Below, piece after piece: positions 25,043 to 37,165 of a DNA stretch of 64,000 nucleotides; position 1 is the stretch's first letter; every line of letters begins with the position of its first letter. Source of the DNA: Ciona intestinalis (Eukaryota > Chordata > Ascidiacea > Phlebobranchia > Cionidae); the NCBI RefSeq assembly GCF_000224145.3, contig NC_020174.2, forward strand, positions 6,059,106 to 6,123,105, given 5' to 3'. Position numbers and translations under genes: made by a program. Below the pieces are notes generated by a model. The model saw only the letters and a program-made list of their open reading frames with translations, made no database searches and was not told the origin of the DNA.

Positions 25043-25985
25043 ACAACTACAAGAATTAATACACACGTCTGTTTGTCGCCTTTTATAAAAAGTACCAATT
25101 TTATCGGCGATATACAAGCAGTTTTTAGTCACAACAATTTACTGAGCTTTCCCATTTCCTTGGTCTGGTATTATTTACCTTTTTTTAACTCGGGCCTTTT
25201 GATTCACTGTGTCCGATGCAATTGAACAGTATTAGGTTCTAAGGTACTTGTAGAAAATCCATCGACACTTAGTAGGCAAACTTGTAGTTGAATCTCTTCG
25301 CTGTATATATGCCGACAACCAGCAAACGCAGGTCGTTGGCTTGGCCTTTTTAGCTTTTTTTGGCATTCCTAAAAACCTTTACTTACAGCTACCAAAGGAA
25401 ACGAACCATTGGTCTGATATTTCACCACTATAAAGCTGGACAACTGTAGTACGATTAAGTTGTTGGCGTCTCATATTGTACAGCGCTTGTTTTATACACA
25501 TTTTATAAAAGCGAGCGAATTCGAAGAAAGAAATACAAGTATATTATCTTTAGATGATGCCCCTATCCTAAAAAAGTACAAAGTTTGAACTTTTCACCGT
25601 TAGAATGTTGTACAAAACATGGAAGCGTTGACGGGCGTAGGTTCCTGCTATATTAGCATAGTATACTGAAGCGACTTCGGTTAATGGCCCATAGTACTGC
25701 ATTGAGATCGAACCCAATTTATGTTGATTTTCTATTTAAGGTGGTCGTGTAAAGATTCTCAATTTAGCTGATGGCAGCATTCGTGGAACAATCAGTTATA
25801 AATAACAGCGGTTTTGTTAATCTTCACTATATATTACGAACATGACGCAACGACACAACAGGTACACACACGTGGGAACTGTACAATAACTTCAAGGATC
25901 TCAGCTTGGCAGCGTATTCACACTTTAGCAGAGTTAATTTGAACTTTTCTTTATGTAGGAGTTGTTACATCTCAAACAATGGGTG

Positions 25986-26178
25986 CAATATAGCGGGGAG
26001 GGGTGGAACACGTTTTCACTTTATTTTCTCGTCCCATTTGGTAGTAGTCTACACAAAGAACATTCAAAGAATTATAAAACCGTGTCCTCGCGACCCCGCA
26101 TAGACCGCTGTTAATTGTTCCCAACACGATCAGGGTATTTGGATATTATGTGCTTAAGGTTTCCCATAGTAATATGTG
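25986..26178 (+). mobile_element. MITE family A copy 2
   Basis: A degenerate left end (ATATAGCGGGGAGGGGTGGAACACG) is followed by the family core TCGTCCCATTTGGTAGTA, GAATTATAAAACCGTG, TAGACCGCTGTTAATTG and a right end reduced to TTTCCCATAGTAATATG. Confidence 0.75.
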
Positions 26179-26473
26179 TTGCCATTTAGTACAAAGTTTT
26201 CAGAAACATTTTTGGAACTTAGGTTTCGGTTAGGAAGGACAAAATGTTCGTTGTATTTTCGCCACTAATTTTCACTTTCGTTCTCCATCAATCCGCTAGA
26301 GGCGATGTCGCTCAACTCAGAAGTTTGATATTTCTTCTTATTGTTTGCATTCCGTGCTTTAGGTTTGGCGACCGACAACTCCATGTTTGTCCTATATACA
26401 TATAGTAGGTTGGGGTAATATTGTTCATGTGTTAATATTTTTAACGGGCCATTCGCTGAATAAAAAGTATTTG

Positions 26474-26672
26474 TAGTATAGGGAGGAGGAAGACAGAACA
26501 CCTTATCACTTTATTTTCTCGTTCCATTTGGTAGTAAACAAAAAACATTCAAACAATTAAAAAACTGTATTCTAATGAATCCCATATACCGTTGTTAAAA
26601 TTTCAAAACACGATTATGAAATTAGGGCTTTATATGCAAAGGGTATCCATCTTACCCCGACTTGAAATATAC
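26474..26672 (+). mobile_element. MITE family A copy 3
   Basis: The left end TAGTATAGGGAGGAGGAAGACAG, the core and the right end GTATCCATCTTACCCCGAC are all present. Confidence 0.75.
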
Positions 26673-26913
26673 CATCGACTATGGTTTTTAAAAGAGCTTA
26701 CGTAGCAGTCATGTCTGTCTCCTTAGTCGTTGGGTCGAAAGCGCTATAGTTTCGTGTCTTCTTGCCCGTGTCTCCTTGACGACTCTTGTTGGTAAACGAC
26801 GACTTCTTCTGTAATTAGCTGCTTTTATGTAAAAACTATACGGATTGCCTATGTTATGTCATTCCTTCATTTTATCTCGTTCTGATATTCATCCTAACCA
26901 TTTGGTATCGACA

Positions 26914-27113
26914 TATAGTATAGTAGTGTGAGACGGAGTTTTACTCCCTTTTCTCGTTTCATTTGGTAGAAAACAAAGACATTCACACAATTGTAAAACC
27001 TTAGCTACGCGGCTCCAAAAGAGCGTTGTTAATTGTTAAGAACACGATCAGGAAATCAGGGAATAAAACTTATGTGCTAACGTCCAGCATCTTACCCAAC
27101 AGAACTATATATA
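26914..27113 (+). mobile_element. MITE family A copy 4
   Basis: The left end is TATAGTAGTGTGAGACGGAG. The core (TTCATTTGGTAGAAAACAAAGACATTC, AACACGATCAGG) and right end CATCTTACCCAACAGAACTATA follow. Confidence 0.75.
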
Positions 27114-27127
27114 TGCTCACTGTACAT

Positions 27128-30100
27128 TTAGATACAGTGAATGTCATAATATCTGAATAAACACAAATGCATGCACTTTTGCAGTACCTTCTTCTGGCAA
27201 AGAATGAACCGCTTGATGTCGCCCAGGAGGTTCCCACTGAACGCCATATAGATCCAGGGGTTTGTGCACGAATTCAGACTCGCGAGCAATTTAATACAAC
27301 TGGCTGCAATGTCTGAAACGTAGAAGTTATTTACAAAAATCGACTTCCCTTTTAATTAAAGTGTCAGGTTACTAAAATTGTCGATTCCAAAAGCTTTTTC
27401 GTCAACTATGCGGTTGGATTTTGTCCCGGTATCGACGCGTTGGAAACGTCACTGCACTAAACGTAGCCAATAAATATCTTAACCAATCAATCGCCTGCAT
27501 TTAAAATCACATATCGACCGCATTAAAATATTTGCCTGCCGTCACAAAACCATCTATATGTAAAGGGCGAGTCAAACTTAACGAATATTTTGGTGTGAAA
27601 TTAAAAAGTCTGTTCACTTTGTTTTGATGCAGACTTTTGCGAGGAATATATAGCACGCCTGTTACGTTGTAAACCCCATACAATATGTTTTGTAAGGATA
27701 ATATGGGCAATGTTTTTATTCTCTTTTGTCGTCTCATTTTGTATAGTATACGAATATATTTACAGAAATTTATAACCATTTCACTATGACCCTAAAACAG
27801 CTTTGTTAATTGGCCAAAACACGATTGAAAAATATGGGACATTATGTGAGAATGGTATCCATCTTACCCCACATTGCTCTATATGTAGTCTTCATATATT
27901 TGTTTCTTTCTTTGCACCTAATCTCTTAAACATTGCCTAATAAACTTATATTGCGTCTAAAAAAGTGAAAATCAATTTGAGCGACCCAACACCCAGCAGG
28001 CCACATACTTACGGTCTTCGTTAATCGCCCCCCAAGCCGCTAACATCTGTACTGTGAAGAATGGCGTCCACAGTACCACGTACGTAATCACAATCACTAA
28101 CGTCATCTGCACGGTCTTAATTTTGGCTCGAGAAATCCCGGCAGTGCTGCTTGCTCTTGGTGCGAAGTTGCCTGTAGTAGAAGAAACTGTCGTTTAGCGT
28201 GTGAAGCTCATGTATTATTAAAACATACGGATCACAAGTTTACCGCGGATACGAGGCATTTGATGTTGACCTTTGTTTTAATGTGTGTTTACGTACAGCG
28301 GGAGAAGCAGGGAGACATACGCTAATTAGAGCTCTTGCCAAATTCGACCCCACTTTATGAATGTCCCAAAAATAAAAATCACAAATCGATTAACGAAAAC
28401 TGATTTTACGTCATCGAAACCGGTTTCAACCTGTTTAAAGCAGCGATAGCAGGCCTGCGCGTGATCGTTAAAAACAACCGGAAGATACTTGATAAAATTT
28501 AATTTGATTTCGAATCTATCTGCAATAAAACCGATCGCGTTTTACAATCTGCTTGTATTGATCGCCAGAAAGACGGTAAGCCGGTTTGAATAACTTTATA
28601 CACTAAGTATAGTACGATGGGGAAAATGAGACACCTTTTCATGCTATGCTCTCGTCCCATTATGTAGTAAACGAAAAACATTCAAAGAATTATAAAACCG
28701 TATCCTCACGACTCCCATAGCCCGTTGTTAATTGTTTAAACAACGATCAAGATATTTGGAAAGGCGTCCCATCTCCCCCCACTATACTATACATACACAT
28801 ATACCTCCTTGTCTGACGGGCGATGTACTTGAACCCGCCTTGTTCTTCTGCTTGAGGTTTCGCATAATCAACACGGCAATCATTCCGTAAAGATAGATGA
28901 GAAAACATGTCGGGATGAACTAGAAAACAAAAAGTGAAATTTTAAAAGTTTTACTTATACAGAAATCTATTTACTTATGCAAAAGTACTATAAAAATACT
29001 ATCATAACAATACAAAAGTGAAATTTTAAAAGCAGACAAAAAATTCAGAAATAACTAATTCGTCGCACAAAAGTACTATATGAAATACCATCAAATAGCC
29101 CAACGAATTGTATTCTGTTTGATAAATATTTCTGCTAAAATACCAACGGCCATCTCCTATTTAAATGGAATCTTACAGAAAAAGACTTCTGCAAAGTTAA
29201 ATGTATACGTGGTAACTGATTGTGCTAAACGGATACAAGGTGTATGTGAAACAGAACATTCGTGCCCCAAATAGGTTGCATTCATTCATTTATTTATTCA
29301 AAAAATCACATAATAATTGCGTCAAATATTCTTCTTCAAGGGCGAAACTCTTGTCTTGAAGCTATTATAAAATGTAAATATACGTTTAATTGCATTTGGT
29401 CGTTTGTAACATTTGTTTTGAATTATCTAATTTGTTATTGTTTATTATGAACAGCAGTTTGCGGTAATTTATTATCGCACAATTTCCCCCGCAAAGAAAA
29501 CCGCGTTTCGTTTCCATGTCGGTATATAAGGATGCTTGTTCGTTGTAACTTGCTCTTTCCTCGCGTGGCGGGAAAACGGCAGCCGTTGTAGAGTTAGGGA
29601 CCGTTTGGTGCATATTAGCGGGCCGGGCGTTTTCGGTCATCTTGTCCAAAAATACGCAAGGACGGCATTTCGTCATCTATTAGAACGCTATCGAATTATG
29701 GGATCGATCACCATTTGATTTCAATGCCAATGGCAAAAAGTGTAAGCACCAAGCACTGAAAACTGCGCAGGCGCCATATCTAAGGAACACGTAAGCTTTT
29801 ACAACGTCATCAACGCCATTGACCAGACCTATATGAGCCCGCGAACGTTGTGAGGTTCTCTGGGAATTCCAACCGATTCGACCTGGATGGCATTTTAAAG
29901 GTGAAACACAAATCCTGGTAGCGGAATCCGACAACCAGTCTCCTATAGCAGCTCATGCATTATTGAAAAATCAAATCTCGTCTGATGGGAAACCGGCAGG
30001 TGAAGCAATCGATGTGTCAAACTTCGCTCTCGCAATCAAAATCAGCAGTAAAACCTCGTCAAGACGCCCCGGATCATCGGCCACACTTAGGATTTGTTGG

Positions 30101-33100
30101 CATCGATTTTGGCTTTCAGGAACGTGTTAACGTTTGCTTTTCAAATCCCAAGGCGACGCGCGGTGGAATGGAGAAACAACTTGTTTGTTTTGATGTCTTT
30201 CTGGACTCTAATTGAAGTCGAGCAAACATCTAAAACTTGAATTAATAATTCATTGACCGACAGGCCGCTCTAGTATAAGTGACCTGCGCTGCTTTAATCT
30301 TGCTTGGTAATTGATCTCCGCTTTCTGTGCAGAAATTTCCGGGTTCTCTTGCACGGGTGGGAATTTAATTTTGCCGACAAATGCCCTAAACTCGTCAACG
30401 CGTATTGATTCGACTTAAGATGTAAAGGAAACGACTTGAGTGACATCTCTGAAAATTTATTCGTCAAAAAAATCACAAACGCCTTTTATTGAATCGTTTG
30501 GGACAGGCAGGAAAATGAATGCATCCCGTTTCTAAATGCCCAACGCCATAAAACCTTAAATAGAACCTTGAGAAGCCAAATCCAAATGGTTGAGATCCCT
30601 TGCCTTTCTGTATATGCATCACACGTCGCACCCTAACCACTATACATCCTATACTCGCCAGTTCACAGACTGTACATCGTATACACGTCAGTTAGCAACC
30701 ATACGCAAACCGCAATGGCGATTCCGGTGCCAGAGGTGTTTCACTCTTCCCATATATGTCCTACACAAATGAATGCTGGCAACTTTCTGCTGCTGATGGC
30801 AGTTATAGGGAAAACTTAGAAACATATATTTTATCTAAACCGTACTTGCAATATGTAGTTTTTAACCATTTATAATTTGTAGTGTAAGCTACTGATGTAT
30901 TGCATTGGTTTGGCGATAAAATTGGTTCACGCTTCGTAACTCACAGATCGGTCGAAATCCATTTACTTTGTGAACAACTGGATGTATGTCAATTATTAGT
31001 CAGATCGTTATTTTGTAAAAAAAACACTCGTTGTATAATTTGACAGTGAGTATGAGGTGTATAAATATAACATGTGTACATTATTTTTCACAGTGTTGGT
31101 TTCTACTCATGGTTTGTAAATTTAGCCTACCTACCATAATAACGAAGAAGTACCACGTGGTGTAAGCTTGGTCAAACGCCGCTGAAGGAAATCTTTTCAT
31201 GCGACACATATTTCGCGTCTCCGGTTTTTCGAACAGGAACAACTGCAAGAAATAGGTTTAAAAGATCAAGGGTTCGAAGCTCGACGACGCTACCATTAGG
31301 GACGTGTGTAATCATTTGCGTGTGTATTCACCCACAAGTTATATACTGGTCAGTGGGCACGAGGTGTACGAAACACCGTCATGCAAGGATAAAAAAGTTA
31401 CGTACGTGGTAACTCGTATGCGGGCAAGAGGTGTATGAAACAGAACAGCCGTGTTATAACGACTGTCGTTGCCCCGCCACACGATCTATAAAAAGCACGC
31501 AGGTATCCTATACATGCAGAAGTCACTCGTTTTTTGGCAAACTGAAATCCAACTTGCAACAAACCTGTGGTGTGGACAAAAATGCTGAGACACCCCAAGC
31601 GATTAAAACACTTGTATGAACACGTTTTGCGGTTAATTGGAAAGATTGCATGGGGTAGCGGATCGCTCTGTACCGGTCAAAGGCAGCGCACAGCAACACG
31701 TATGTGCTACCGTACATACCAAGGATTTGCATGTATTTCACGAACCTGTAAAAAACCGTTTCTTAAAATTAGGAAACCGTAAGACAATCAATAATACGAA
31801 TGCTTATCTTGTGTGCCAGAAATTGTTTGATGTGATAAAGATGTTATCAGACGCTCTTCCCCAAGAAGCCTTTAGCAAAACTGTATGTCGCGTAGCCGAT
31901 ATATATAAATGCAAAATAGAGCTATAGCTATTTACGCTCGTTAGACTTGATTTTTTGACGGTTACGTATTTCGTATCACTTGATTCGGATTCTGAATGTT
32001 ATTTCGTTACGGGAATTACCCAAATTCATAAGCACCAGACCCACAGAATTCATTGCAATCATAGAATAGACATATCACATTCTTTATTTACTACCAAATT
32101 ACATGAAAAGGGCAGATGAAATCATGTCCCATCTTACCCCACCTCACAACAAAACCACATCTTACTTGCACATTGCGTCCGAAGCAAAGAATCCAAACCC
32201 GAACCGAATAATCCACTCTGGTAACATTTCAAATAGAACTACAATCAAATCAGCGACCGCCAAGTGGAAAATGAGGATATGCATTCGTGTGTGTTTGGAG
32301 TATCGTTGCCACAAAGCGACCAGGACACAAGAGTTCCCAATCTGTAAGAGTTATGTAGCGATATACGCTTTAACCAGCAGGGTGGTTTCGGGTCAAAGTT
32401 CATATAATTCTGATGATATACTTCTAAAATGTTATTCTTTACCGTTTTTTGCATGTTTGTGAAAAACGTGTATTTTTATTTTTCGAAACTGTTTTTCATT
32501 TTTCGTCTTCTTACAAATTAATTCCTCATTAAAAATTTTAAGCTGCAAATATGACAATGGAAAACATTGTGTTCGGTTGAGTGAGCATATTTATAAAAAG
32601 TCCTTGCGTTGTTTTGGATATTATCTTGACAGCAATTCATTAAATAACTTTGGCCGTTCGACTTTGTTTTTTCATGATTTGTTTATTTTTTCTGTATCTT
32701 TTTTTCTTCGTGAGTTAAATTAGCTGTAATGCGCAAACCAATAATAAAGCCTAATAAGCTCGTTTGTGTAAGTGTGTCACGGATCGATCAATGTAGCAAA
32801 TGGGGAATATGTAATTGCCATGTATTTTGAATTCGAGTATTGGTGGTGTATCATATACAGCGTTGTATATTTTGCGTTTTTAAACTCGTTTATCGTTTCG
32901 ATTAGTAATTACTGAATTAAAGCGTGTTTTCAATCTGAAGGCGTGGCGCCAATTAGACTGGTGGTTATTAAGTGCATGTAATGGTCGCACTGCCGAGGTT
33001 CGGGATTTAAAGTCATTTCTTTCGGGGTCTATGTAAACGAAATGTCGCAATTATATCTCATGCCAAAAGCATGCGCCTCGTCGAAAGCAGCTGAGTGGTT

Positions 33101-33901
33101 AAAGCCATTCGTGTCGCGAAATCCAAATGAGAAATTTCACTAGCGTGCCAGGGAGTCTAACCCGCAAATGCTACGTGGTATTCTGTAATGATCTTAATTG
33201 GTTGCGGTAACGAGGTGGGTATACTGCGGGTCAATATAACTTACGTCACCAGGTATATGTTGATATTCCCTTGTTTGGAAAAAAATGGCTGACTGGACGC
33301 AAAAGTCGTTTCGAATTATTGTTTCTTTTGATTCTAACAACGGCTTTGTTGTTCACACTCTACGTTTGAAATGTAAAGTTTTGCTGGTAATAAGAAAGAT
33401 AAGATGCGTTGCTGAAGCAATATATAGGCTATAATCCGTAACTAAAAGCGGTTAAACTAAAACGCAAATAAACATACGAATTTGGCAATGAGACAACTAT
33501 ATTGTATCTCTCTATATAGGCCAAGGTATTTAATACAAACATTGCGGTGGATAGTAGAATTTACCCTGAAGAAATAATCACCTACTAAGTTACAAACGTA
33601 GTAACTCGTAAGCGGGCACGAGGTGTATGAAACAGAACACCCGTGTTATAACGACGGTCGTTGCCCCGCCATGCGAGGAGGAAAAGTTACATTTATTCAT
33701 TGATTTCACATTAAAACTCACCAGACCCAAAATAAAAACCGTAGCAATAATATAGAGCTCGGTTATTCGTATTTGTCGCTGCAGGGCCGTTCCATTTCGG
33801 ACACGGTGCATGGCGAGAAGTGGGATGGATGACGTCATAAGTACGTCATAGCTAGCTGTGGTTTCTTCATCGAGAAGGGCCAGATTAGGCAATGACGTCA
33901 T
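27128..33901 (-). CDS. Vasopressin/oxytocin-family G protein-coupled receptor, 7 exons
   Basis: Spliced model, complement of join(27128..27312, 28013..28171, 28805..28919, 31135..31242, 31565..31745, 32166..32341, 33722..33901); 367 residues, phases consistent. The extracellular N-terminus has an N-glycosylation site (NGT, residue 36). TM1 ends [16 protein letters not shown]2 is [17 protein letters not shown]; the TM3 Cys118 pairs with ECL2 Cys192; DRY is at 142-144; TM6 [13 protein letters not shown] then [12 protein letters not shown]7 [14 protein letters not shown] (Asn324-Pro325, Tyr328). ISRAKI-TV, WTPFF-VQM and LASLNSC-NPWIY are the signatures of vasopressin/oxytocin receptors, plasma-membrane receptors usually coupled to Gq or Gs. 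The TM2 motif FQxLPQ is FEMLPE here. The tail is read through to TAA at 27128; alternatively it splices at 27188 to an unseen exon. The ATG at 33901 follows an in-frame stop. Confidence 0.92.
27679..27885 (+). mobile_element. MITE family A copy 5 (receptor intron)
   Basis: A divergent left end (CAATATGTTTTGTAAGGATAATATGGGCAA) precedes the core with TCGTCTCATTTTGTATAGTA and AACACGATTGAAAAA; the right end GGTATCCATCTTACCCCAC is well preserved. Confidence 0.7.
28606..28792 (+). mobile_element. MITE family A copy 6 (receptor intron)
   Basis: Both ends are present: AGTATAGTACGATGGGGAAA on the left and GGCGTCCCATCTCCCCCCAC on the right. It lies 13 bases from receptor exon 5. Confidence 0.8.
29205..29300 (+). 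repeat. Family B repeat fragment
   Basis: TACGTGGTAACTGATTGTGC, ACAAGGTGTATGTGAAACAG and the terminal ATTCATTCATTT match the family B unit with a deletion. Confidence 0.55.
29480..30230. promoter_or_regulatory. GC-richer non-coding block in receptor intron 4
   Basis: Intron 4 (28920-31134) holds about 750 bp of CpG-bearing sequence distinct from the surrounding AT-rich, repeat-bearing DNA, for example CGCGTGGCGGGAAAACGGCAG (about 29563) and GCGGGCCGGGCG (about 29619). GGTATATAAGG at about 29520 could be a TATA-type element. No coding frame is convincing on either strand. It is a candidate enhancer or internal promoter. Confidence 0.25.
31395..31500 (+). repeat. Family B repeat preceded by a SINE-like B box (receptor intron)
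   Basis: GTTACGTACGTGGTAACTCG, GGCAAGAGGTGTATGAAACA and CGTTATAACGACTGTCGTTG form a near full unit. Just before it, 31265-31285 contains the SINE-like AGGGTTCGAAGCTCGACG, suggesting that families B and SINE are parts of one composite element. Confidence 0.65.
32085..32150 (+). mobile_element. MITE family A, terminal fragment
   Basis: Only one end is recognisable: TTTACTACCAAATTACATGA then ATGTCCCATCTTACCCCACC. It abuts receptor exon 2. Confidence 0.55.
33575..33700 (+). repeat. Family B repeat, near complete
   Basis: CACCTACTAAGTTACAAACG through CGGGCACGAGGTGTATGAAA, TTATAACGACGGTCGTTGCC and GCCATGCGAGGAGGAAAAGT to ATTTATTCATTGATTTCACA. It lies just downstream of receptor exon 1, in intron 1. 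Confidence 0.7.
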
Positions 33902-35871
33902 TATGCAGCCAAGCTAATCTTAGATAAGGTTTGACAGCCTCCTGCCACAAACTGTTGGACAAATTGAAATTAACGGAAAAATATCGGTAAAAATAAGCGA
34001 GCGATTGGGCAATTAAACAAAGTAAAAAGTGTAAGTAGCGAAAAAATAAAAATAGCGAAAAATAAGCGCACAAATATACGCAGAATATTTTCGAAAAAAA
34101 GTATATTTAAAACAGTTGAGTGAACAAATTTAAAATGGAAGAAAAGTATCTAAAAAACGCACAATGGCGCAAAATTAATATTTAAAATAAACTAATGTAC
34201 TTGTTGTAAATAGAAGAAAAGATTGGAAAATTATGCGCGCAGTAAAATAATTCTTAAAAACTTAACATTTATTAATTCTAACTAATAATGCGCAAATACT
34301 TTTTGTTTTTCACTCTTTTACAAAAATGCTTGTTAAACACTGAACTGTCAAATAGCTTCTGAAATCGTTTAGCATCACCTGCTTTCTATACACGCCTGGA
34401 TTAGAAAACTGTTGTGAAAAAGGCAAATCGATTTTACCGCCCCACTCGCCTTTGGTTTGGCCACCCATCGCGATTATAATTGTAGAGTTTTAATACGATC
34501 GTTTATGCATATTAATGCGTCAAACCCCGCAGAGAACATAAAAGCCGCTCAAGGCTGAAAGTTGAAGCTTTAATTAATTACTTTGGCAAAGAATCTTTCG
34601 AGAAATAATTAAAAGTCGCAACTTGCCCAAAGAAATTTAAATTTCTTAATCCTTTTTCATCGCCAATTTAATTGAAAACTTTTACGACAAATCGGAAATA
34701 CATAGTTCTCACTACGCCATTTCACACGCAGAACCCGAAAATGTAGCGATTAAAATGCTAAACTTCAACTTTGGGCAATTGTATAACTTCCGCTCTCAGC
34801 CACTTAAATCAGATACACGCTAATCGCCGCCTGGATAAGCCGATTCCTAATTGCTTTGCCCACGACGACCAAAACACCAAGTGTGTCAGATTGACTGAAA
34901 TTCACAGAAAACAAGACATACGAGAGTCGACACCCTTCGCGAGTAATCGAATTTACGGCAAGAGCAATCCGTCGCTGTCCGCTTGGAAAACGTCGACAAT
35001 CAAATCAAAAACTAGACTCAAAATTCAAAGAACGACATCTGAATTTTCTTTGCTGTCTGCATTTTCGAATTCAGCCACAAAATGAAAACCGACTCCAGTC
35101 TTGTCACAAAATCAATGCTGGCAGGTTCATCAACTCGATCTTCGATTAAAAATAACTACACTTCAAGTCATTGCCTATATACCGCATCGGAGATCTATGC
35201 TTAATTATTATCTTAACTAAAATCTAATTAGTTACCTGATCCAAAATTACCGGGCGGTCTGAATGTATATTTAAAACACAAAATCATATACTCGTAAATT
35301 TTCAAGTACTTTGTTTGTTTTGGCTACCGTATTTTAATTGGCCAATCAATTCACATGCTATTCTTAGACCCTCGTTTCTATACCTGCCTGTCAAAATATC
35401 TCAACTCAAAAGATAAATTCCGTTACGCACTGAAGTACATTCCCAACCCCTAATTATGCGATAATACTTTTAAATTATTGTTTATAACTTAGGTTTGCTG
35501 TCGTTGATTTACAACATATGCTGGTACTTTGACTAGAACAGATTACCAAAGCTAGGTATAGATTAGCTGCAGCTGAACGATTGATAGCGCGGTATCTGAA
35601 AAGCAATTTCTCGATCACGAAGCTAATCGCACCCAGAGGCATGGCTGGTATCACTGCATGCCCTCGAATAACAAAACCTCTTCAGTTTTATATACGCTAA
35701 CGACTTTTTGCTTCAGCTACCTTCTCTGCTGAAATAAACAAAACACTCGACCATGCCTAGGCGGCCTGAGGCGACTTTTACGTCGGTCATACATTACAAA
35801 TACCCGCCGCTACATTGCGGTTACTTGAATCTCCTGCAGCATTACAAAACTATGTTATTTATACTACTTTT

Positions 35872-36030
35872 TACATAGTAGGGTGGGGAAAGAGATTGAA
35901 CATGTTTGTTTTCATTTTATTTTCTCGTCTTTTTTTGGTAGCAGACAAAGAACATTTAAAGAATTAAAACCGTATGCTTACGACTCTCATAATATAGACC
36001 GTTGTTAATTGTTTAAAACAAGACCAGAGT
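35872..36030 (+). mobile_element. MITE family A copy 7, right end missing
   Basis: TACATAGTAGGGTGGGGAAA starts the copy and the core runs to GTTGTTAATTGTTTAAAACA; the sequence then switches to a different repeat at about 36046, shared with the palindromic element at 63623. Confidence 0.75.
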
Positions 36031-36045
36031 CTATACAGATTCTGA

Positions 36046-36085
36046 AGTGTGATCTAAAGTCACCACTAAAGTTTCAAAAACACGA
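36046..36085 (+). repeat. Half-copy of the palindromic element found at 63623-63747
   Basis: The segment GTGTGATCTAAAGTCACCAC followed by TAAAGTTTCAAAAACACG corresponds to the left arm of the inverted repeat near the window end. Confidence 0.55.
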
Positions 36086-36680
36086 AACAACCACAGAAAA
36101 AAAACGAACAAAATCGATCTGCTTGAATTAAAAAACACGGCCGTGCGACAACGCATATACGATTTTAAAAAAGAAAAAAACGTCCAATAAAAAAACGTTG
36201 CTCTTGAAAAATAACACCTGATATTTTGCCGCCTGTCTGGGTGGTTATTATATTGTCTAAATATCTCACACCGATGGTTTGTATATCTACAAATATCCGT
36301 GTATTAGCCCTAAACCTACAGAATATAGACAGCGTATGTTTACTTACAGGTTCCCTTGACAAATTGCCTTTTATTGCCAGGGCAACTACTGATCGATTGA
36401 AAGTAGCAGTTGAACAATCTTTCGGATTCTTAATCAAGAATCAAAAGCTCATTCCGTAATTGAACGAAACCTGGCCTGCTTTATTAAAACGCACAATGGG
36501 CTAATACTGGCATGTGTAATAAATCAACGCTTGTCAAAAGCTTAACTACTGAGTTGTGGCTTCCTATCTGTGTAATTACGTTTGATTACTTGCGTTGTGG
36601 CAATCCTACTCGCAACCTTTATTTTATTAATCCCTTGGTGGCCAATTCAACGTCGATAACTGAACTGGAGCTGCTCTAAT

Positions 36681-36698
36681 GACGTCATATGACGTCAC
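36681..36698. promoter_or_regulatory. Tandem cAMP-response-element-like pair
   Basis: Two TGACGTCA-type sites lie 10 bp apart (AATGACGTCATATGACGTCAC), one helical turn. It is a plausible CREB/ATF binding site pair; the target gene is unknown. Confidence 0.35.
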
Positions 36699-37084
36699 AG
36701 ATCCCTGGTTCAAAGGCCAGGGTCAGTGTTGTATTTATATACACTCATGAAATCCAACCGCATTTGCGGATATGATATTATGGTTCCAATTCCTTCTGCG
36801 GTACAATCCTACCACGATGTTGGCACAGCACGGGGCTATGACTGTCTGTCACGTCAAATCTCGGTTTTGATAAGATCTCCCGGAAAGTAACCTGCTGTTG
36901 CTGGCAAGTCGAAAATTTCAGGGTATTGATTCGTATTGGAGCGGTATTGTAATTTAGGAACTTTCGAGACTCGAATGAGAGTTTGTGAATATATAAAATA
37001 TAATCGATTATTACGACAGAATAACTCACAAGGGAAGCAAAACAAAGAATCATTTTTTTCATTTTCAAATAATCACCCACCGCG

Positions 37085-37165
37085 AGTAACATATACATGG
37101 TAATTCGTAAGCGGATACGAGGTGTACGAAACAGAACACCCGCGTTATAACGACCGTCGCTTCCC
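37085..37165 (+). repeat. Family B repeat fragment
   Basis: TAACATATACATGGTAATTC, CGGATACGAGGTGTACGAAA and CGCGTTATAACGACCGTCGC match the family. Confidence 0.65.

Larger units (their letters stand above)
25043..27127. other. Convergent intergenic region with three MITE copies
   Basis: This lies between the 3' ends of the DLGAP gene (plus) and the receptor gene (minus). Apart from MITE copies at 25986, 26474 and 26914 it holds no supportable gene. A further C-terminal exon of the receptor could lie here, because the last receptor exon has a possible weak donor (AAG/gtactg at 27188), but I could not identify one. Confidence 0.5.

Noticed and set aside
24619..25059. 146-codon overlapping plus frame
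   Set aside because: It is a shadow frame over the DLGAP 3' exons; only the frame that continues the GH1 reading has phase-matched splicing.
29985..30215. 76-codon ATG frame in receptor intron 4
   Set aside because: No homology is recognisable and the surrounding CpG-rich block is open in several frames by chance.
27128..33901. Assignment as a GnRH or CCAP/NPS receptor
   Set aside because: TM7 reads NPWIY with LASLNSC, and TM6 carries ISRAKI-TV and WTPFF-VQM, which fit vasopressin/oxytocin receptors better.
34771..35085. 104-codon open frame (plus)
   Set aside because: It starts at TTG, has no recognisable motif and sits in AT-rich DNA without splice partners.
36165..36459. Overlapping open frames on both strands
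   Set aside because: Mirror-image frames in a segment next to repeat debris; neither has recognisable protein features.
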